Part shown: piece after piece, positions 1 through 10,045 of the stretch
How positions within the stretch are numbered: the first letter of the stretch is position 1
Layout: every line of letters starts with the position of its first letter
NCBI RefSeq assembly: GCF_900313065.1
Contig: NZ_OMPU01000010.1
Span: forward strand, 186,001-250,000
Source of the DNA: Kiloniella sp. EL199
GTDB taxonomy: Bacteria > Pseudomonadota > Alphaproteobacteria > Kiloniellales > Kiloniellaceae
Direction of reading: 5' to 3'
Length of the DNA: 64,000 nucleotides
The notes under the pieces: generated by a model
What the model saw: only the letters and a program-made list of their open reading frames with translations
Databases searched by the model: none
What the model was told of the DNA's origin: nothing
Position numbers and translations under genes: made by a program

Positions 1-262
1 CGGAAGAGGGGGAGGACCCTACTTTGTTTGTCGGGCTGTCTTCGCGGACAAGATGAGGGAATGCCTTTTCAATTGCTTCATTCCGACGTCTGAGAATGTC
101 GTACTCGGTGTCAGTTAACTCTGGTTCATCTTTTTGATGATAAAGTACATCATGACGCGCTATTTCAGTTGCAAGATGTGCGAGTTCTGTCGCGGCCTGA
201 TCATCGGTAAGCCTTTCTGTCTCTGGATCAAAGAGAGAGAATATAGGGGTATCTTTTGTCAA
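1..262 (-). CDS. ligA: NAD-dependent DNA ligase, N-terminal fragment (cut by window edge)
   Basis: This is the first roughly 87 codons of LigA, which seals nicks during replication and repair using NAD+. The reverse-strand translation reads LAxEIARHDxLYHQ, then TDTEYDILRRRNEAIE, FPHL and DSPTNKVG. That is the Ia/adenylation start of bacterial LigA, whose Ia domain binds the NMN part of NAD+. I chose the TTG at 262-260 because AGGA lies eight bases upstream, no ATG or GTG is nearby in frame, and the product then begins MTKDTPIFSLFD. It starts five bases after the recN stop, so it is probably co-transcribed with recN, a common alphaproteobacterial pairing. The rest lies outside the window. Confidence 0.9.
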   Translation of the reverse strand, partial: MTKDTPIFSLFDPETERLTDDQAATELAHLATEIARHDVLYHQKDEPELTDTEYDILRRRNEAIEKAFPHLVREDSPTNKVGSSPSS

Positions 263-267
263 GGTAT

Positions 268-1938
268 CTATCCTAAAAGACTATCGGCGGCTGAACGTGC
301 TTCGTTTGTTATCTCTGCACCAGAGAGCATGCGAGCTACTTCTTCCCGGCGTTCTTCGTGGCTTAAATGGAAAACGGTTGTTGTGGTTTGATCCGCTTTT
401 GATGATTTGACAACTTTGAGATGTTGCATGCCTTTTGCCGCGACTTGGGGACTGTGAGTAATGACGAGAATTTGTCGCTCCTTTGCAAGGCGGGACAGGC
501 GTTCGCCAACAGCATGGGCCGTCGCACCGCCGATGCCCGCATCAACTTCGTCAAAGACAAGACAAGCAACCGGGCTGACCTTTGCCATAACCACCTTCAG
601 GGCAAGCAGAAAGCGTGCAAGCTCACCACCGGAGGCAATCTTTCCCAATGGACCTGGGGCGGAGCCTGAGTTTGTCGCCACAAGAAATGCGACCTGATCC
701 CAACCGTGTTGCCCCCAGCTTTCTTCCGGCTGAATGATCAGCGAGGTTTCAAAAACAGCGCGTTCAAGCTTTAGGGGCGGCAATTCGTTATTGATTGCCT
801 GATCCAATTCTTTTGCTTTTGCATGTCTGGCTTTACTTAATTTTTCTGCTGCTTTGGCATAGGCAGATCTTGCTTCCTCGCATAAACGATCCAGCTCTTG
901 CAGGTGCTCATTGCCTGTGTCGATGAGCTTTAGCTGTTCTGCTATTGCGTCCTTTACCCTGGTTAGTTCCTCCGGCTCGACACGATGTTTTCTGGCGAGA
1001 TCCTGATAGAGAAAATAGCGTTCTTCTGTTTCCTGAAGGCGGGTTGGGTCGAGATCAAGATCATTTGATATATCTTGTAACGAAGCAAGAGCATCCTGTA
1101 TTTCGTAGGTTGCTCGATCCAGAGCTTCGACAACGGGTTCCAGCTTTTTCCCGACATTTTCGGGGGTAGTTGCCAAATGGCGTTGAGCTTCTGCAAGGGA
1201 ACTTTCGGCACCACCGATGCCGTTTTCTCCACTGAGTTCCAGTGTGCAAGCATTCATTGCCTGTATTAGCTTTTCACTGTGGATCAGTAGCTGCCTCTGG
1301 GAAGAGAGGTTTTCCAGCTCCCCGTCAATGGGGGATAAATTATCCAGTTCTTCCAGAGAGTGGCGCAGGAATGTCTCTTCTCGTTGTGCTTGTGCCAACT
1401 TGTCGTCTGCTTCGGACCGATCTTTGGCAATAGCTTGCCATTTTCGCCAAAGTTCCGATGTCTGTATTATAAGGTGATCATTATCACTTGCCGCGTCGAG
1501 TAAGCTTCTGTGATTACTTTGGTCCAAAAGCCCGCGTTGTTCGAACTGTCCTTGTATCTCAATTAGTAAATCGCCCGCCTGTCTGAGCAGATTAGCAGAA
1601 ACTGGTGTATCATTAATGTAAGCACGACTTCTGCCATCGGCGTTTACGACACGTCTGAAAACCAGCAAATCATCATCTATGGTGACGTCTTTATCTTTTA
1701 GGAACTCAAAAACGGGATGTGTTGGTATGGGGTCGAAAACTGCGGATACGATTGCTTTGTCTGTGCCGTGACGAACCAGTCTGGATTCAGCTCTTGCTCC
1801 AAGGGCCAGTCCCAGAGAATCAAGCAGTATCGATTTTCCTGCACCTGTCTCGCCCGTTAGAACACAGAGGCCATTGTCAAAAGAAAGTTCAAGGCGGTCA
1901 ATAAGAACAACATTGCTGATGGAAAGGTTCAGCAGCAT
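268..1938 (-). CDS. recN: DNA repair protein RecN
   Basis: RecN is a cytoplasmic SMC-like ATPase that acts early in double-strand break repair and tethers DNA ends. At 556 aa it has normal family length. The Walker A motif GETGAGKS sits at residues 29-36. A long helical central region (about 160-390) is the coiled-coil arm. The C-terminal half carries the ABC signature region with ASGGELARFLLALK and Walker B CLVFDEVDAGIGG. It follows bamD by 13 bases and precedes ligA by five, so all three probably share a transcript. I saw no SOS (LexA) box directly in front of it, so damage induction would have to act from further upstream. Confidence 0.96.
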   Translation of the reverse strand: MLLNLSISNVVLIDRLELSFDNGLCVLTGETGAGKSILLDSLGLALGARAESRLVRHGTDKAIVSAVFDPIPTHPVFEFLKDKDVTIDDDLLVFRRVVNADGRSRAYINDTPVSANLLRQAGDLLIEIQGQFEQRGLLDQSNHRSLLDAASDNDHLIIQTSELWRKWQAIAKDRSEADDKLAQAQREETFLRHSLEELDNLSPIDGELENLSSQRQLLIHSEKLIQAMNACTLELSGENGIGGAESSLAEAQRHLATTPENVGKKLEPVVEALDRATYEIQDALASLQDISNDLDLDPTRLQETEERYFLYQDLARKHRVEPEELTRVKDAIAEQLKLIDTGNEHLQELDRLCEEARSAYAKAAEKLSKARHAKAKELDQAINNELPPLKLERAVFETSLIIQPEESWGQHGWDQVAFLVATNSGSAPGPLGKIASGGELARFLLALKVVMAKVSPVACLVFDEVDAGIGGATAHAVGERLSRLAKERQILVITHSPQVAAKGMQHLKVVKSSKADQTTTTVFHLSHEERREEVARMLSGAEITNEARSAADSLLG

Positions 1939-1951
1939 AGAACACCTATTA

Positions 1952-2791
1952 CTAGAGAATGGAATCCCAAACTTCAGAAATCCAGGAGCCGTCCTTTTCT
2001 TCAGGCTCCAGATCTTGGCCAGTTAAGAGAGCGTAACTGTCTTGATACCAACGCTCACCAGGAAAATTATGCCCCAAAACCGAAGCAGTTGCCTGCGCTT
2101 CGTCGATAATACCGAGGGCAAGATATGCTTCTACCAAGCGGTGTAATGCTTCAGGAACATGAGTAGTCGTCTGGTATTCGCCTATTACGGTTCTAAAGCG
2201 GTTAATTGCAGCCAGATATTCTTTTCTGTTTAAATAAAAACGACCAATGGTCATTTGCTTGCCTGCGAGATGATCGTTTGCAAGGTCAATTTTTAATTGG
2301 GCATCGCGCGCATATTTGCTGTCGGGGAATCTGCGGACAACATCACGCAGGGATGACAGGGCATCCCGCGTCATCTTTTGATCACGTCCAACATCTGAAA
2401 TTTGTTCGTAATAACAAAGTGCTTTCAGATAGTAAGCATAAGGTGTGTCACGGTTACCAGGGTGCAGATCAATAAAGCGATCTAGGGCGCTAATTGCATC
2501 GTCATATTTATTATCAGAATAAAGAGCATAAGCGGCCATTAGCTGAGCTTTTGATGCCCATACCGAATAGGGATGCTGGCGTTCAACTTCGTCAAAGAGC
2601 CTTGCCGCATCCTCGTTGTCACCTGCTTTTAAGGCGCTATTCGCACTGTTGTAAAGCTCTTCAACAGGGCGTTCTACATAGGCCGGCCTGTCATCAGAGC
2701 TACAAGCAGCCAATACGGCGAGTAGAGACGCTGCAAGGATTATCTGTTTGTAGGAGTTATCAATCTGCTGTCCGAAAAGACGGAAATTCAT
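1952..2791 (-). CDS. bamD: Outer membrane assembly lipoprotein BamD (ComL/YfiO)
   Basis: BamD is the essential lipoprotein of the BAM complex that folds beta-barrel proteins into the outer membrane. The 279-aa product starts with a charged stretch and a hydrophobic core ending in a lipobox LAAC, with the lipidated cysteine at residue 30. Tetratricopeptide-type helices follow, including YNSANSALKAGDNEDAARLF and FDEVERQHPYSVWASKAQLM. The second residue after the cysteine is Ser, compatible with outer-membrane sorting. It sits between lpxC and recN, a common alphaproteobacterial order. Its 251-bp upstream gap may hold its own promoter. Confidence 0.93.
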   Translation of the reverse strand: MNFRLFGQQIDNSYKQIILAASLLAVLAACSSDDRPAYVERPVEELYNSANSALKAGDNEDAARLFDEVERQHPYSVWASKAQLMAAYALYSDNKYDDAISALDRFIDLHPGNRDTPYAYYLKALCYYEQISDVGRDQKMTRDALSSLRDVVRRFPDSKYARDAQLKIDLANDHLAGKQMTIGRFYLNRKEYLAAINRFRTVIGEYQTTTHVPEALHRLVEAYLALGIIDEAQATASVLGHNFPGERWYQDSYALLTGQDLEPEEKDGSWISEVWDSIL

Positions 2792-3042
2792 CTTAGGTTA
2801 CTCTTTAAATCAAAACCAAATTACGCATCCCCAAATGACTTATTCGGGTTTGTTCCACAGGCATTCAAACGCCAACGGCAAGGATATAGCCAGAGCACTA
2901 TAAGGCTTCACACTCGTGTCCTCAAGCATCCTTGAGATAACTTGATCTCTTTAAAGATAAAAAAAATATTTTTTTCGATGTTGCAAATGCAAGAAGCCCA
3001 GAAAAACCAGGCTTTTTGTGCTTTTATATATAGTTTGGTGAA
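2792..3042 (-). promoter_or_regulatory. lpxC-bamD intergenic region
   Basis: This 251-bp gap is unusually long for the cluster and probably holds a separate bamD promoter, although I could not choose one. An A/T-rich symmetrical block lies at about 2958-2976. A perfect six-base inverted repeat, CTCAAG with a four-base loop, lies at 2921-2936. A weaker repeat (AAGCC/GGCTT) lies at 2994-3014. Its T-run is on the plus strand, so it does not look like a terminator for lpxC. Confidence 0.35.
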
Positions 3043-3996
3043 TTAAACGGAAGCAGCGACGGCACGCTCTGGTGCAACGTAGCTGGAACTACGAGCAACA
3101 GTGTTTTCCACAGGTAGAGTGGCCCATTCCCAAGCACTGTTGTCGGAGAGAAGCTGTTTCACCAAGCGGTATGTTTGGGCGTGACCGCTTTTAATGCCGT
3201 GGTAATGGCCAATAATTGGTGCACCAGCAAGGAAGAGATCCCCGATAGAATCCAGAATTTTGTGACGGACAAATTCGTTACCATAACGAAGTCCGCCTTC
3301 GTTCATCACATCGTCGCCGTCAATAACAATGGCATTGTCCAGTGACCCGCCACGGGCCAAGCCCATTTTACGAAGCTGATCTGCTTCGTGCAGAAAGCCG
3401 AAAGTACGTGCGCGACTTACTTCCTGTTTATAGTGGTCGGGGCGGACTTCCATAAAGAGTTCCTGGTGTCCAATTGCCTGTGTATTAAAGTCGATTTCGA
3501 AACTGACAGAGAAACCTTCCGCTGGGCTTAAGATGCCTGAGCGAGCTTCTTCATCATCACGTACTTCTTTGAGTATACGGATGGCACGTTTTGGGGCATT
3601 TTGCTCAACTACGCCTGCACATTCGATCAAAAACACAAACGGAGAAGAGCTGCCATCCATAACAGGTACTTCGCAAGCATTGATCTCAATACGGCAGTTG
3701 TCGATGCCAAAGCCGGCAAATGCTGACATAAGGTGTTCAATGGTACCGATTTTTACATCATCTTTAACAAGAGTTGTACAAAGAGGGGATTCAATGGCGT
3801 ATTCCCAAGTTGCTGGAATAACAACCCCTTTTCCAGTGACATCAGTACGGTGAAAAACGATACCTGTACCTGGCTCAGCAGGGTAAAGTGTCATAACAAC
3901 ATTGTCGCCTGAATGTAATCCGACACCAGAGCAATTGATTGCGCTTTTGAGTGTCTTTTGTCTCTGTACACGATTGGCAGCAGTGTTGGTTTTCAT
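3043..3996 (-). CDS. lpxC: UDP-3-O-acyl-N-acetylglucosamine deacetylase LpxC
   Basis: LpxC catalyses the committed zinc-dependent step of lipid A synthesis in the cytoplasm. The expected motifs are present: QKTLKSAINCSGVGLHSG at the N-terminus, GTIEHLMSAFAG with a zinc-ligand His, HKILDSIGDLFLAG with the second His and Asp, and the HYHGIKSGH segment near the C-terminus. I prefer the ATG at 3996 (317 aa) because its product begins just before the conserved core. An in-frame ATG at 4047 would add 17 weakly conserved residues, and neither start has a clear ribosome binding site. It lies 156 bases after ftsZ, at the usual envA position. Confidence 0.95.
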   Translation of the reverse strand: MKTNTAANRVQRQKTLKSAINCSGVGLHSGDNVVMTLYPAEPGTGIVFHRTDVTGKGVVIPATWEYAIESPLCTTLVKDDVKIGTIEHLMSAFAGFGIDNCRIEINACEVPVMDGSSSPFVFLIECAGVVEQNAPKRAIRILKEVRDDEEARSGILSPAEGFSVSFEIDFNTQAIGHQELFMEVRPDHYKQEVSRARTFGFLHEADQLRKMGLARGGSLDNAIVIDGDDVMNEGGLRYGNEFVRHKILDSIGDLFLAGAPIIGHYHGIKSGHAQTYRLVKQLLSDNSAWEWATLPVENTVARSSSYVAPERAVAASV

Positions 3997-4152
3997 GAGT
4001 ACGCTTCGTTTGTTAGTTAATCCCCCCGGTGCAGCCGAACTGTTCATCCGATAAAATGCAACAGGGGAACGATAGCTCGTCCCCCTGTTTCTAACAAATC
4101 ACTGTTTGTTTCAGTATGTTACGAAATGTAACGTACTTTGAAACATTTGCCT

Positions 4153-5844
4153 TTAATTGGCCTGACGCCGCAGAAATGCTGGGATATCCAGAAGGTCTTC
4201 TTCGGCTGACGGCGTCTGAATCCGCTCTTGTGGATCCAAACCTGTCAATCTGGGCTGTTGACTGTTACCAGTAGCAGGCGATTCGGATGGTGTCGCTGCT
4301 GGCGCTACAGACGGTGCAGCAGGGGCATTAACGGTTGCTTTTCCCATCTCAAGCTCTTCTTGCTCTTCTGACTGTGTGGCCGCTTGAAGAGCACGTGCTG
4401 CGCCACCGGTAATGCGCCCGAACAGACCGCGTCCTTTTTTGGATGCGTCTTCGTGCTTGTCTGTGCCGTTAGCAAGTGCAGCCGCTGCAAAAGGATCTGC
4501 CTTTTGCCCTGTTATCTGAGGAGCCGCAGGCTTCTGGTTTGTAACAGTGGCTGGGGCAGGGGCAACAAAAGTATCGCTCTTGATTTCAGCTTGCGGCGCA
4601 GCTGTCGAAACAGGCTGTGTCTCAGCTTCACTACGTGTAATCGCTGATTCGATACTTGTTTGTGACGGGCCAGTTTCAATGATTGGCTGAGTAGCATGTT
4701 CTGTACTTGCCGCTGCAGCAGGTGCTGCTACCGGTGCTGCGGGCTGCGGTGCTTCAGCCACAGATGCAACCGCTTGTTCTGGCTGAGGTTCTGCTGGTGC
4801 TTCAGGTGTCACATCCAATGGTGCTGGCGGCGCTTTGAATTCTTTTGTCTCCGGCGGGCGAATGTTTTTCATTGATTCGACATCAATGCCGGTTGCAACA
4901 ACTGACACCCGCATGGTGCCTTCCATATTCGGATCGTAGGTAGAACCAAAGATGATGTTCGCTTCGGGATCGACCTCGTCACGGATACGGTTTGCAGCTT
5001 CGTCCACTTCAAACAGTGTCAGATCTGGTCCACCAGTGATGTTGATCAGAACGCCACGTGCTCCTTTCATGGAAACTTCGTCAAGCAGCGGGTTTGAAAT
5101 TGCTGCTTCGGCAGCATCCATTGCACGGCTTTCGCCATCGGCTTCGCCTGTTCCCATCATGGCTTTGCCCATTTCTGTCATCACGGCGCGAATATCTGCA
5201 AAATCGAGATTGATCAAGCCTGGCATAACCATAAGATCGGTGACGCCACTAACACCTGAGCGCAATACATCATCCGCCATCTTAAAGGCGTCGGCGAAGG
5301 TTGTTTTTTCGTTGGCAATTCTGAACAGATTCTGGTTTGGAATAATAATCAGTGTATCAACGTATTGTGCCAGCTCTTCAATGCCTTTCTCCGCAAGGCG
5401 CATACGATGCACGCCTTCGAAGTGGAAAGGCTTGGTCACAACGCCAACTGTCAAAATGCCAGCATCGCGTGCCGATTTGGCAATAACAGGTGCTGCACCA
5501 GTTCCGGTGCCACCGCCCATACCAGCTGTGATAAAGACCATATTTGATCCCTCGAGGTGACCAAGGATTTCATCCATGGCTTCCTCTGCCGCAGCTTGAC
5601 CAATGTCAGGACGTGACCCGGCACCAAGGCCCTGGGTAATGTTTCTGCCCAGCTGGATCGTGCGATCACATGATGACTGTGCAATTGCCTGCGCGTCGGT
5701 ATTTGCGATTAAAAACTCGACACCCTCCAGATTACTCTGGATCATGTTGTTTACAGCATTACCGCCTGCACCACCGACCCCTATAACCGTAATCTGAGGG
5801 GTCAGTTCGGAATCAACTGGTGGTACATCTAAATTTAAAGCCAT
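4153..5844 (-). CDS. ftsZ: Cell division GTPase FtsZ
   Basis: FtsZ polymerises into the cytokinetic ring. The GTP-binding and tubulin-signature segments are visible: [17 protein letters not shown] near the start, then [13 protein letters not shown] and the T7-loop region with [12 protein letters not shown] long Ala/Pro/Glu/Gln-rich linker follows the GTPase core (about residue 330 to 540), then the C-terminal conserved peptide DIPAFLRRQ, which binds FtsA and other partners. The ATG at 5844 (563 aa) is preceded by GGAGG seven bases upstream, whereas an upstream in-frame start at 5877 has no such signal. It lies 93 bases after ftsA. The linker of over 200 residues is typical of alphaproteobacteria. 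Confidence 0.97.
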   Translation of the reverse strand: MALNLDVPPVDSELTPQITVIGVGGAGGNAVNNMIQSNLEGVEFLIANTDAQAIAQSSCDRTIQLGRNITQGLGAGSRPDIGQAAAEEAMDEILGHLEGSNMVFITAGMGGGTGTGAAPVIAKSARDAGILTVGVVTKPFHFEGVHRMRLAEKGIEELAQYVDTLIIIPNQNLFRIANEKTTFADAFKMADDVLRSGVSGVTDLMVMPGLINLDFADIRAVMTEMGKAMMGTGEADGESRAMDAAEAAISNPLLDEVSMKGARGVLINITGGPDLTLFEVDEAANRIRDEVDPEANIIFGSTYDPNMEGTMRVSVVATGIDVESMKNIRPPETKEFKAPPAPLDVTPEAPAEPQPEQAVASVAEAPQPAAPVAAPAAAASTEHATQPIIETGPSQTSIESAITRSEAETQPVSTAAPQAEIKSDTFVAPAPATVTNQKPAAPQITGQKADPFAAAALANGTDKHEDASKKGRGLFGRITGGAARALQAATQSEEQEELEMGKATVNAPAAPSVAPAATPSESPATGNSQQPRLTGLDPQERIQTPSAEEDLLDIPAFLRRQAN

Positions 5845-5937
5845 CACTAACCTCCGTTGCACGCCGACTCGGCGCATTCGTTTGTCAAGTTGTACTATAA
5901 AGTAGTGGAATCAGTCGAGCTAATTCCTAACTTTTTC

Positions 5938-7209
5938 TTAAAAATTTTCACTGAACCACTTCCCAAACTTACTAATGAAGTTCTGAGGCTGAGTCTCCTC
6001 GGGGGTTTTATCGGTTTGAACATCATTATGGGCAATGGTTGCGTAGGTCAAAAGACCTGCGCAGGTAGAGAAGCTTGGCCCGCCTGTAGCGTCTGCCAAG
6101 CCGGTTACACGCATCGGCCTGCCTATCCGAACCTGTTTGTCGAGTATTAAACTCGCAAGATCCGGTAACCCGGGAAGTTGACTGGCGCCGCCTGTTAAAA
6201 CAACGCGTCGACCACCAACTTTATCAAAGCCACTCATTTCCAGTTTCGAACGAACGATCTCAAATGTTTCTTCCAGTCTGGGTTGTATGATGCCGACCAG
6301 AAGTGATCGCGGTACTTGTTGCGGTTGGCTGCCGGCTTCTTCACCAACTTGTGGAACATCAATCATTTCCCGTTCATCTGTAACGGTTGCTACGGCATGC
6401 CCGTACAAGGTTTTCATACGTTCAGCTTCGGCAACCGGTGTGGAAAGGCCGCGCGCAACATCATTGGTTACATGGTGACCACCAACAGGAATAACATCGC
6501 TGAAAACAAGCTTGCCTTCGCTGAAGACAGCGATTGATGTTGTCGTGCCACCCATATCAACCAGTGTGACTCCTAACTCCATTTCATCATCGACCAGACA
6601 AGCAAGGCCTGATGCGTAAGGAGTAAGAACAAAACTCAGAGGATCAAGGTGGCAACGTTTGATACAGGTTGTCAGGTTTCTCAGGGAATTTGCCGCAGCC
6701 GTGATAAGGTGCATTGTTACACCCAACATTTCCCCGTGCATGCCTCGGGGATCTTTGACCCCGCGATTACCGTCAAGGGTAAAGCCTGTTGGCAGTGAAT
6801 GGAGGAGTTGACGACCCTGTTCTGGGTTACCTTCGGGTCCCTGGATTTTACTGGCGTGTTCGAGGGCCTGTTTTAAATCTGTCTCGGTAACTTCGTGGCC
6901 ATTAATCGCAACTTCAAGATTGATGTTGTGTGATGTTGGTGATCCGCCAGAGAGATTTACAAGTACTGTGTTAACGGTTTCGCTTGCCATCTGTTCGGCA
7001 GAATGCACTGCGTTGAGAATGGAATCTTCCAATGCTTCCATATCAACAATGTTCCCGCTTTTCATACCGTGGCTGGCCTGTTGGCCTATACCGATCACTT
7101 TTGGAGGATTATCACCATCCATCTGAGCAATGAAACAGCAAATTTTACTGCTGCCCACATCAATGGCAGCGATTGTTCCATGTTTGATAGCCCCGGGGTT
7201 CCGCTTCAT
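5938..7209 (-). CDS. ftsA: Cell division protein FtsA
   Basis: FtsA is the actin-like ATPase that anchors FtsZ to the inner membrane. The 423-aa product has the phosphate-1 region AAIDVGSSKICCFIA near residue 14. An SHMA-type 1C domain follows, with VLVNLSGGSPTSHNI. The phosphate-2 region is VTLVDMGGTTTSIAVF and the adenosine motif is VVLTGGASQLPG. The final residues FISKFGKWFSENF form the amphipathic membrane-targeting helix. It is 67 bases downstream of ftsQ and 93 upstream of ftsZ, in the standard dcw order. Confidence 0.96.
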   Translation of the reverse strand: MKRNPGAIKHGTIAAIDVGSSKICCFIAQMDGDNPPKVIGIGQQASHGMKSGNIVDMEALEDSILNAVHSAEQMASETVNTVLVNLSGGSPTSHNINLEVAINGHEVTETDLKQALEHASKIQGPEGNPEQGRQLLHSLPTGFTLDGNRGVKDPRGMHGEMLGVTMHLITAAANSLRNLTTCIKRCHLDPLSFVLTPYASGLACLVDDEMELGVTLVDMGGTTTSIAVFSEGKLVFSDVIPVGGHHVTNDVARGLSTPVAEAERMKTLYGHAVATVTDEREMIDVPQVGEEAGSQPQQVPRSLLVGIIQPRLEETFEIVRSKLEMSGFDKVGGRRVVLTGGASQLPGLPDLASLILDKQVRIGRPMRVTGLADATGGPSFSTCAGLLTYATIAHNDVQTDKTPEETQPQNFISKFGKWFSENF

Positions 7210-7276
7210 GATTGGCGATTTCCCTGAATAAGAGGCATGATCGTTATGTTTGTCCGGAAACGCGAGGACAGCACCA

Positions 7277-8137
7277 TTAAGTTTTCTTTCCTTTTACTTT
7301 CTTGGTTTTGTTTTTTTCAGAGCCACCGGATGTTCTGACAATAAGACGGTCTCTTAGGCGTAAATCAACAACGATAACATCGCGTTCCAAAACGCCTTCG
7401 TCTCGTTCGATGCGGGCAAAAAAAGACCAGGCATCGTTTGCGTCTTCTTCGGGTAATTGCACATCAACACCATTGTTGAGGCGGATATTCCAACGACGTC
7501 CGCTTACACGAACAGCTGCCTTTACCCGATTACCAAGCTCTGGCTCGCTTTCAATAAGGGCGAGCACTTCCCGGGCATGATCTGGAGCGTCAGGCCCCAC
7601 GATAAGAGGTAGCTTTGAAAATTTGCTAGCTTTGGCAGATGCGATCACCTCACCGCTTTGATCAATGACATGCAGAACGCCTTTTTCCTGCCAAAGTGCC
7701 AGTGGCTCTCTTTCTTCCAGTTTGACGTAAATAACATTCGGCAAACGACGTTCGACGATAGCTCTTTGAACCCAGGGTAATTCTTCGAGTTCAGCTTTTG
7801 CCTGTTCGGGGGAGAAGGATAAAATTGGCGTGCCGCGTTCTACATCTAACTTGCTGAGAATAGCAGCCGCGTTGCTTCTTTTCCGACCTTCGACGAGCAC
7901 ATCTTCAACGGACAGTCCGGTATCAGCCATCATGCCATGAAAATCTTCAACACCCTGATTGATCTTTTCCGGGATCCAGCCATTGGTCCATAAAACAGTG
8001 ACAAGGCCTATGGTCGCGACAAGGCTCCCTGCGGCTGTGCCCCAAAATACTTTGCGCCAGTTCGTATCTCGAAAGGGAGTTTTACCCCTTTTCTGGGGTC
8101 TTTTGCGCCTATGCGCGGTTTTTTTATTATTACTCAT
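7277..8137 (-). CDS. ftsQ: Cell division protein FtsQ
   Basis: FtsQ is a bitopic inner-membrane protein that links early divisome proteins to FtsW and FtsI. The 286-aa product has a basic cytoplasmic N-terminus (residues 1-30, rich in Lys and Arg) and one membrane span around residues 32-51. A POTRA domain follows with the ILSFSPEQAKAELEELPWVQRAIVERRLP pattern split over two strands. After it come the FtsQ beta domain and a basic C-terminal tail. Its start overlaps the end of ddl by four bases, as is usual in this cluster. Confidence 0.93.
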   Translation of the reverse strand: MSNNKKTAHRRKRPQKRGKTPFRDTNWRKVFWGTAAGSLVATIGLVTVLWTNGWIPEKINQGVEDFHGMMADTGLSVEDVLVEGRKRSNAAAILSKLDVERGTPILSFSPEQAKAELEELPWVQRAIVERRLPNVIYVKLEEREPLALWQEKGVLHVIDQSGEVIASAKASKFSKLPLIVGPDAPDHAREVLALIESEPELGNRVKAAVRVSGRRWNIRLNNGVDVQLPEEDANDAWSFFARIERDEGVLERDVIVVDLRLRDRLIVRTSGGSEKNKTKKVKGKKT

Positions 8138-9066
8138 AGCTCCTCCTTGTTCCCCAAGGCTTCTTGAACCATCCAGGAACAGAGTTCAGAGAAAGAAATA
8201 CCGATGTGTTTTGCCTGTTCAGGAACCAGACTAAGATTTGTCATCCCAGGTTGAGTGTTGGTTTCCAGATAATAGAGCTTGCCATCACCATTTTCTGTGT
8301 CGTCGTAACGGAAATCGCTCCGGCTCACTCCGGAGCAACCAAGAACCTGGTGGGCTTTCAGAGCAGCATCCATTGCCTCCTGATATATGGCTGCGGGAAT
8401 TGGCGCAGGAATTATATGATCGGTTTTGCCCTCGGTATATTTGGCTTCATAATCATAAAAACCTTCTTTTGGGGAAAGCTCTGTAACAGCAAGTGACTTG
8501 TTTCCCATCACAGCAACAGTTAGTTCGCGTCCGGGAATGTAGCGCTCTACCATGATGTCACCGGAAAATCCGAGGTCTGCGCGTGTGGTTGCAATGTGAT
8601 TGTCCCCCTCAAGGACAATGTGAACACCAACGGATGAACCTTCACTCAATGGCTTGATAACATATGGTCGGGGCAGGGGATCACCTGCAGCTAGGTCTGT
8701 TGCCTGAATGCTTTTGCTTTCGGGAACACGTACACCAACTTGTTCAACCATCGCTTTGGCGCGTTCTTTGTGCATGGCAAGGGCTGAGCTTAAAACCTTG
8801 GAGTGGGTATAGGGCAGGGACAAGAGTTCCAGAAGCCCCTGGACACAGCCATCTTCACCCCATTGCCCGTGGAGCGCATTGAAAACGACAGCAGCTTTGC
8901 TTTCCTGTAACTGAGAAATCAATGCCGGAATATCCTGGTTAACATCTATTTCGGTTACGGTATAACCTGCCTTGCGCAATGCCTCAGCACAGGCAGCTCC
9001 GCTAGCAAGAGAAACGTCCCGCTCAGCTGAGAAACCACCTTTTAGTAATGCGACATGACAAGTCAT
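8134..9066 (-). CDS. ddl: D-alanine--D-alanine ligase
   Basis: Ddl makes the D-Ala-D-Ala dipeptide that MurF adds to the peptidoglycan precursor. The 310-aa product has the ATP-grasp layout: HVALLKGGFSAERDVSLASG at the start, LHGQWGEDGCVQGLLE, PYVIKPLSEGSSVGV for ATP binding, and YLETNTQPGMT for Mg2+ binding. It is of DdlB type and sits between murB (23 bases upstream) and ftsQ (four-base overlap), so it is co-translated with ftsQ. Confidence 0.95.
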   Translation of the reverse strand: MTCHVALLKGGFSAERDVSLASGAACAEALRKAGYTVTEIDVNQDIPALISQLQESKAAVVFNALHGQWGEDGCVQGLLELLSLPYTHSKVLSSALAMHKERAKAMVEQVGVRVPESKSIQATDLAAGDPLPRPYVIKPLSEGSSVGVHIVLEGDNHIATTRADLGFSGDIMVERYIPGRELTVAVMGNKSLAVTELSPKEGFYDYEAKYTEGKTDHIIPAPIPAAIYQEAMDAALKAHQVLGCSGVSRSDFRYDDTENGDGKLYYLETNTQPGMTNLSLVPEQAKHIGISFSELCSWMVQEALGNKEEL

Positions 9067-9089
9067 AAATGTTTATTCCTTTTGTATTC

Positions 9090-10043
9090 CTAGTGTTCGC
9101 CAATTTTGTTGTTCAGAGTTTTATTTCCGAGACGCTTTATTTCCCAGTGCAACTCTATGCCAGAGTTTTCCTTGACTCGTTTCCTGACTTCTTCACCAAG
9201 GTTTTCCAGATCACTGGCTGACGCCTTGTTGTTATTTATCAGAAAATTACAGTGTTGTTCGGATACCTGAGCATCACCAAGCTTGAGGCCACGGCATCCA
9301 GCTTTATCTATTAACTGCCAGGCTTTATTGCCATCAGGGTTTTTAAACGTACTGCCCCCTGTGCGGGATTTGATGGGTTGTGTGCTACCGCGTGCATCCT
9401 GAATTTCTTTCATTCTCTCAGCAATTTCGCTTGAATTGCCAGCTGTTCCGGCAAAACAGGCGCGAACAAAAATCCACTCTTTTCCTAAATCACAATGACG
9501 ATAAGCGTACCCCAATTGATCTGACGTAAAGCGTTGAATGTTTCCTGCCAGATCGATTGCTTCGGCCCAAACCAGGATGTCTTTGGTTTCTCGACCATAA
9601 GCTCCGGCATTCATTCTCAATGCGCCACCAATTGTGCCGGGAACTCCGCAGAGGAATTCCAGCCCACTAATTCCTGCTTTCATTGCTGTTTTTGCGACTT
9701 TGACATCTAAGGCTGCGGCACCGGCAATAATCTGATTTTCTGTTTCATCTGATGATTCTACCTTCGCAAAAGCGGGGCCAAGGCGAATAACAACACCGGG
9801 AATACCACCGTCACGGATCAAGAGATTTGAGCCGACCCCGATGACAAGAACGGGAATGTCCACCGGTTTGTTCTGCAAGAAATAAATCAGATCGCCCTGA
9901 TCTGCTGGTGTATATAGTATATCTGTAGGTCCCCCGACTTTAAACCAGGTGACCTTTGCCAATTGTGCATCAGTCTTATAGCTGCCCCGAACTTGGGGCA
10001 GGCTATGTATAATATGGTTTTCTGGAAGAGCCTGTTGGGACAT
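9090..10043 (-). CDS. murB: UDP-N-acetylenolpyruvoylglucosamine reductase
   Basis: MurB is the FAD- and NADPH-dependent enzyme that makes UDP-MurNAc. Visible motifs are TWFKVGGPTDILYTP and VLVIGVGSNLLIRDGG in the FAD-binding part, GLEFLCGVPGTIGGALRMNAGAYG, and the catalytic GGSTFKNP with the Ser that protonates the substrate. The short 317-aa form is the type II enzyme. It starts two bases after murC ends and clusters with murC as in many alphaproteobacteria. Confidence 0.95.
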   Translation of the reverse strand: MSQQALPENHIIHSLPQVRGSYKTDAQLAKVTWFKVGGPTDILYTPADQGDLIYFLQNKPVDIPVLVIGVGSNLLIRDGGIPGVVIRLGPAFAKVESSDETENQIIAGAAALDVKVAKTAMKAGISGLEFLCGVPGTIGGALRMNAGAYGRETKDILVWAEAIDLAGNIQRFTSDQLGYAYRHCDLGKEWIFVRACFAGTAGNSSEIAERMKEIQDARGSTQPIKSRTGGSTFKNPDGNKAWQLIDKAGCRGLKLGDAQVSEQHCNFLINNNKASASDLENLGEEVRKRVKENSGIELHWEIKRLGNKTLNNKIGEH

Positions 10044-10045
10044 GC

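Noticed and set aside
2994-3017. Possible terminator AAGCC/GGCTT with T-run after lpxC
   Set aside because: The T-run follows the stem only on the plus strand, where no gene is transcribed into it; on the minus strand no T-run follows.
4952-5560. 202-aa open frame opposite to ftsZ on the plus strand
   Set aside because: It is the complement of a highly conserved ftsZ coding region and has no recognisable domain; such antisense frames are common in coding DNA of this composition.
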